From Polyrhizophydium stewartii (taxonomy: Eukaryota > Chytridiomycota > Chytridiomycetes > Rhizophydiales), in assembly GCA_027604665.1 (NCBI GenBank), contig JADGIZ010000156.1, forward strand, positions 1-22,226: DNA of 22,226 nt, written 5' to 3'. The notes below the pieces were generated by a model. The model had not been told where the DNA came from, ran no database searches, and saw only the letters and a list, made by a program, of their open reading frames with translations. How positions within the stretch are numbered: the stretch's first letter is position 1; each line of letters starts with the position of its first letter. The position numbers and the translations under genes were made by a program. Shown one piece after another: positions 18,379 to 22,226 of this stretch.

Positions 18379-21300
18379 ATGGCCGCCCGCGTCGGCTCGC
18401 GCGCTGGCGACGCCTGCGAGATGCCCAAGCGCAGCGACATGACCGCGGGTATCCCGATCATCAAGCGCCCGTTGATCGCCAGCGCGGAAAAGAAGCCGCA
18501 GCCTGCGCCGCATGCGGCGGCCGCGGCCGCCCCTCAGGCACAAGGCCGCGCCGGACCCAGCAGCGCCAAGACAAAGTCCTCTGTCGCATCGTCCGCCATG
18601 TCGCGCGCGCAGCAGTTACCCATGAGCCTCAAGTCGCGCTCTCAGTCGCAGATCGCCCCCATCCGCAAGACTCAAATGAGCGTCGCCGAGTCCGTGCGCG
18701 AGGACGTTGCCGGCACCATCAAAGGGGCCTCGCCGCTCTCGAAAAACGTCCACGACAAGTACGTTGTCTCGGCGCGATACCCCAAGATGGCCAAGAGCAC
18801 CGACGCCCTCAAGCCGCATTGCTCCGCGTCGTATTTTTTGCAAATCACAACCACATGGGACCGAGTATGCTGCGCTTGATGACCCTCTGAAAATGCTTGT
18901 TCCTCGCATACCTCGCTGACCCGCTCGCAGGGAAACAGGTCCGTGCGCGAAAAGATCCTCCGAGAGTTTGTCGCCAGCAACGACAAGAAGACTGGCCCTC
19001 AGCTGGAGAAGGAGTTTGCCAACGGCGCCAGCCTATTCCTGACCCGCATTTCCGCATGGCTCCGCCTCACGCAAGTTGCCAGCTGTGCAGCAAGTGCAGT
19101 CTGGTAAAATCGGCTGACAAAATGCTCTCAGCTATCTCCTGTCGTACGATCTGGCGCTGCAGCTGCGCGCAATCACGATCTTTGTGTCCGCTTCGAGCGG
19201 CAACCGGTTCCTGTCCGAGTTCCTTGAAGTCGGTGGCGTCCTCACGGTGCTCGAGATCCTCACGCTCTCGCAAGCCAAAGAGGTCCGTCGCCAGTGGACA
19301 GCATTGCGTTTGACGGTGTACTTCAAAGCTGACGTTTTGGCCACCGACGCGCGTAGGGCGACAAGGCAGAGGCCCTCAGGCTGCTGCTCACCGTCGCCAA
19401 CAACGGTCGAAAGTACAAGGAGTTTATATGCGAGAGCTTTGGCGTGCGGCAGGTCACCGAGTGCCTCTCCAAGTCGCGCTCAGAGATTACGCAGGACTAC
19501 GCCCGCAACCTGCTCGCCGAGCTCGGAACGGTCAGTGGCTCATCCTATTTTTGGTACAAGAGCCGCCTTGCCCGCTGACTTCCGGCGCACTGTGTCGCCT
19601 GTGCGTCCAAAGGGCAACCCCAAGTTCCAAATGCAAGTCTTCAAGGGGCTTCAGTCTCTGCTCACCTCGCAGGCCGTCTCGCCAACCGCCCAACAAATGG
19701 CTGGTCAGGCGCTGCGCATTCTCTTGGTACGTGTTGTTTCTGATTCTTGCCATCCGCTGCTGTCGCTCACAATGTTACCGACAGCCGTCGATCCCCAGCG
19801 TCCCATCAAGCTTTATCGACCCGACCATGGGCTTACTTCGGAGCCCACACATCCAAGTTCAGTACGAGGGATATGAGATTCTTCGGGAGCTTCTCAACCG
19901 AACCCCGCTACAAGACCCCATTCTCCTGCAGCTTATTGCGATCCTGCGCAACATTGTCGACGAAGGCTCGGACGAAGTCGGCGACGGTGTGGGCCGGACT
20001 ACCGTTGTGGATCACGCCTTTCGTTGCGTCGCTAACGGCAATGCCTGCGTCGGCACAAACAGACCGCCACCGCCGCAACAAAATGGAGCAAAAGGGTCTC
20101 GTCGGCCAGTGGGGCGCCATCTCGGCCGAGGAGCAAAAGGAGAAGGACTTGATCACCTCAGGATACGTCCAGCAGGCGTACGCCGCCAAGCTACTCGGGT
20201 GCGCGCATTCCCAAAAATAATCGCGCTGCAAAGTTGCTCACAAACGTCCTGTTGTGCAGAATCATGGCCGCAACAAGCCATGAGCTAGCCGAGCGCATGA
20301 TCCAGTTCCAACTCGTCAGCAGCCTGCTTAACGTCATTGCCAATGTCGGCCATCCCGACAGCCAAAGATATGCCGCCAACACGCTGCTGGTGAGAGGCAA
20401 TCTTGTGTATGCCGACATTCGACCGCTGCAATACCGGTAACAACGAAAAACTCGGCTAGTATCTCATCAACAACTTCGACTACGTGGCATACGCCTTGCG
20501 CGACCACATGGGCTCCAACTTTTTCGAGCTTCTCGAGGTTGTTGTGCCGTTACTGCTCATTCGGGCATCGACTGTGCCTCTGACCGTGCTTGAATGCAGA
20601 ACAAGCCAGACACGTTCTATCGTGAGCTCACCAAGGAGCAGGTCCGCTATCTTCGGCGTAACACGTTCAAAATCAAAAAGGCCGACAGCCATCCGTCCAT
20701 CACCGACTCGGACTCGGGATCCGAGAGCTCCGATGACGAGTCTGGGTACGCACGCGCGACTGATAACTGCGGCGGTATGAGCACAAAACAGCTGACGGCC
20801 TCGGCGATTCAGACAAAAGACCGGTGCGCACGGCTCTCGCAGCAAGAAAGACGCCGCGGCATTCCCGTCCACAAAGTGAGTCTGGCGCGCAGGCCATCGC
20901 TTTTTCATAGACCGCCTTGTCGTCTGACCATTATGCCATGCCAATATCAAGGGACGACGCATTTGCTTCGTGAGCCGCCGGCTAGGTTGCGTCGTTATGC
21001 TGCTCCTACGTGGCTGCTTACTCCTTTGCCGACAGGAGCATCAAGGACAGCAAGGCGAGCGAGCCAACGTCAACTGTCGACATCGAGGCTAAAGTGCACC
21101 AGCAGGCCATCCTCGATACATACGAAAAGAAGGAAGAAGTGAGTCAATGAGCGAATAGTGCCGGCCAGGCTTGACTTCGTCTAACTCTCAACAAGGACGT
21201 CGAAGAAGTACCGCTTGTTGAAAATCTGTACACGCCATTTGTGCAAAGCACCTCAAAGACGACGTTTGCCGTGAGTCGCCTTCAACAAAATCGTCAGAAT

Positions 21301-22226
21301 TCAGTGCCACGCTGACGGACAGCCTCGCCATCCAGAGCAACAAATATGTTGTCGGTGCGTCGCCGAGCGAAGGCGCAAAGAAGTTTACCAACGAGCTCGA
21401 GAAGTTCAGGTGCACAAGCCGATGTGCTTGTGTCCGGTACTTGCGCGCTCGCAACGACTCTGACCTATATTGCCCAGGAACACGACTCTCAAGACAAAGA
21501 AGCGCGACGGCAAGAAAGAGTTTGACGTCACGTACACCGCAGAGATGGGCAGTCGTCTCACGAATATCAAAAACGACCCAAAGCTGTTCAGCAAGGAAAT
21601 GGCGATCAGCGGTGGGTCACCTCCGCATGAGCACCATCCGAAGTTGGGCCAGTGGTCTCACGAATCAACAAACAGGCGACATGGAACGCAAGCGCATGCC
21701 GGTTCCAAGGCCCAAAATCACCGAGGGAGATGGCGCAATGGAGCCTCGACTGTCGGCCGTCGGCAACAGCATGAAGGGAGACGGAGACGATGCCTCGGGG
21801 CACGAAGGCGACCAGCTCGAAATGACGCCAGAGGAAGCTGCTGAGCGAGAGCGCCTTCTCGCCCTCGCCGCGCAACAACAGGCCATATCAGGCGCAGATG
21901 CGGCGGCGGAGCAGGCAGCAACATCCACGGACTCGGGCGATCGTGCATCATTCAAGTCCTCTGGCGCCTCGGTCGCATCGGACGGCGACGAGGAGGTGAT
22001 GGGCGAGGAGCGCGACTTTAGCATCTCGGTCGTGTCCAACTTGCGCGCTTCGGTCGCGGCAGCTGCTGTTGATACCGAGCACCACCACGATGGCGATGCC
22101 CCGCACGCACCCGCCGATGCGCTGCCTGCCGACCTGGCCGACGATGCCGGGCAGCAGCCGCTCGCCGGGCACGCAGATCAGGACGGCCCGCTCGCGGCAT
22201 CGTACGCCGGCCGCGTGTCCGTGTCC
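18379..22226 (+). CDS. ARMH1-like armadillo-helical protein with long disordered extensions (3' partial)
   Basis: Sixteen exons: 18379-18864, 18931-19070, 19132-19282, 19357-19530, 19613-19726, 19785-19986, 20063-20198, 20260-20389, 20460-20537, 20600-20745, 20813-20875, 21036-21138, 21196-21270, 21336-21409, 21478-21611, 21676->22226; at least 919 residues, open at the window end. Residues 1-155 are basic and disordered. From ~158 (TWDRGNRSVREKILREF) to ~530 it follows human ARMH1 closely: GASLFLTRISAWLRLT, RFLSEFLEVGGVLTVLEIL, KYKEFICESFGVRQVTECL, GNPKFQMQVFKGLQSLL, VQYEGYEILRELL. The region after ~540 is charged and low-complexity and has no counterpart in the ~440-residue human protein. 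ARMH1 is poorly studied; its animal expression and distribution suggest a ciliary role. All sixteen exons keep phase. The ATG at 18379 is the first in frame; 18421 is an alternative. Confidence 0.85.
19071..19131 (+). other. GC-AG intron in the ARMH1-like gene
   Basis: The exon ends after CTCAC and the intron starts GCAAGT, the classical sequence of GC-type U2 donors; it ends CTCTCAG with a CTGAC branch motif about 16 nt before. No GT donor in the right phase is available, and the join recreates the conserved WLRLTY block of the family, which fixes the boundary. Confidence 0.88.

Overview
This window is nuclear DNA from a eukaryote with a compact, GC-rich, intron-dense genome. All eleven genes are protein-coding. 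About 53 introns can be placed, mostly 57-100 nt, with GT..AG ends and very often a CTGAC or CTAAC branch-like motif about 12-30 nt before the 3' splice site. Genes sit 11 to about 415 bp apart. The content (Hal2-type nucleotidase, SRP40/Nopp140, complex I MWFE subunit, M14 carboxypeptidase) fits an early-diverging fungus or a fungus-like opisthokont. Two large genes resemble families known mainly from organisms with cilia (LRRIQ1-like and ARMH1-like). That points to a zoosporic lineage, for example Blastocladiomycota or chytrids, or one that kept centriole parts. The species itself cannot be read from the sequence.

Left part (1-3700): the 3' end of a secreted zinc carboxypeptidase with B-type (Lys/Arg) pocket chemistry, a complete 3'(2'),5'-bisphosphate nucleotidase gene, and on the minus strand a small basic gene of unknown function. 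Middle (3703-10785, minus): one 20-exon gene encoding about 1,878 residues, with an acidic N-terminus, coiled coil, SDS22-like LRRs, then four or five IQ motifs. Read frame by frame it looks like many small ORFs; splice phases join them.

Centre-right (10809-15745): a PRKRIP1 homologue and a SAP30BP/HCNGP homologue are head-to-head with only 22 bp between start codons. Next come a J-domain protein fused to a TMEM185-type membrane domain (minus) and an RG-rich protein ending in a PSFLDDPW motif like human MPLKIP/TTDN1 (plus). PRKRIP1, SAP30BP and TTDN1 are all tied to splicing or intron turnover in animals, so this is a small neighbourhood of intron-handling genes in an intron-dense genome.

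Right part (15757-22226): SRP40/Nopp140 (minus, LisH plus acidic serine tract plus conserved C-terminus), the complex I subunit NDUFA1/MWFE (minus), and a divergently transcribed 16-exon ARMH1-like armadillo gene (plus) that runs off the window. That gene contains a clear GC-AG intron. No tRNA, rRNA, transposon, CRISPR or viral gene was seen. All exon joins are my reading of splice signals and frame continuity, not transcript data.
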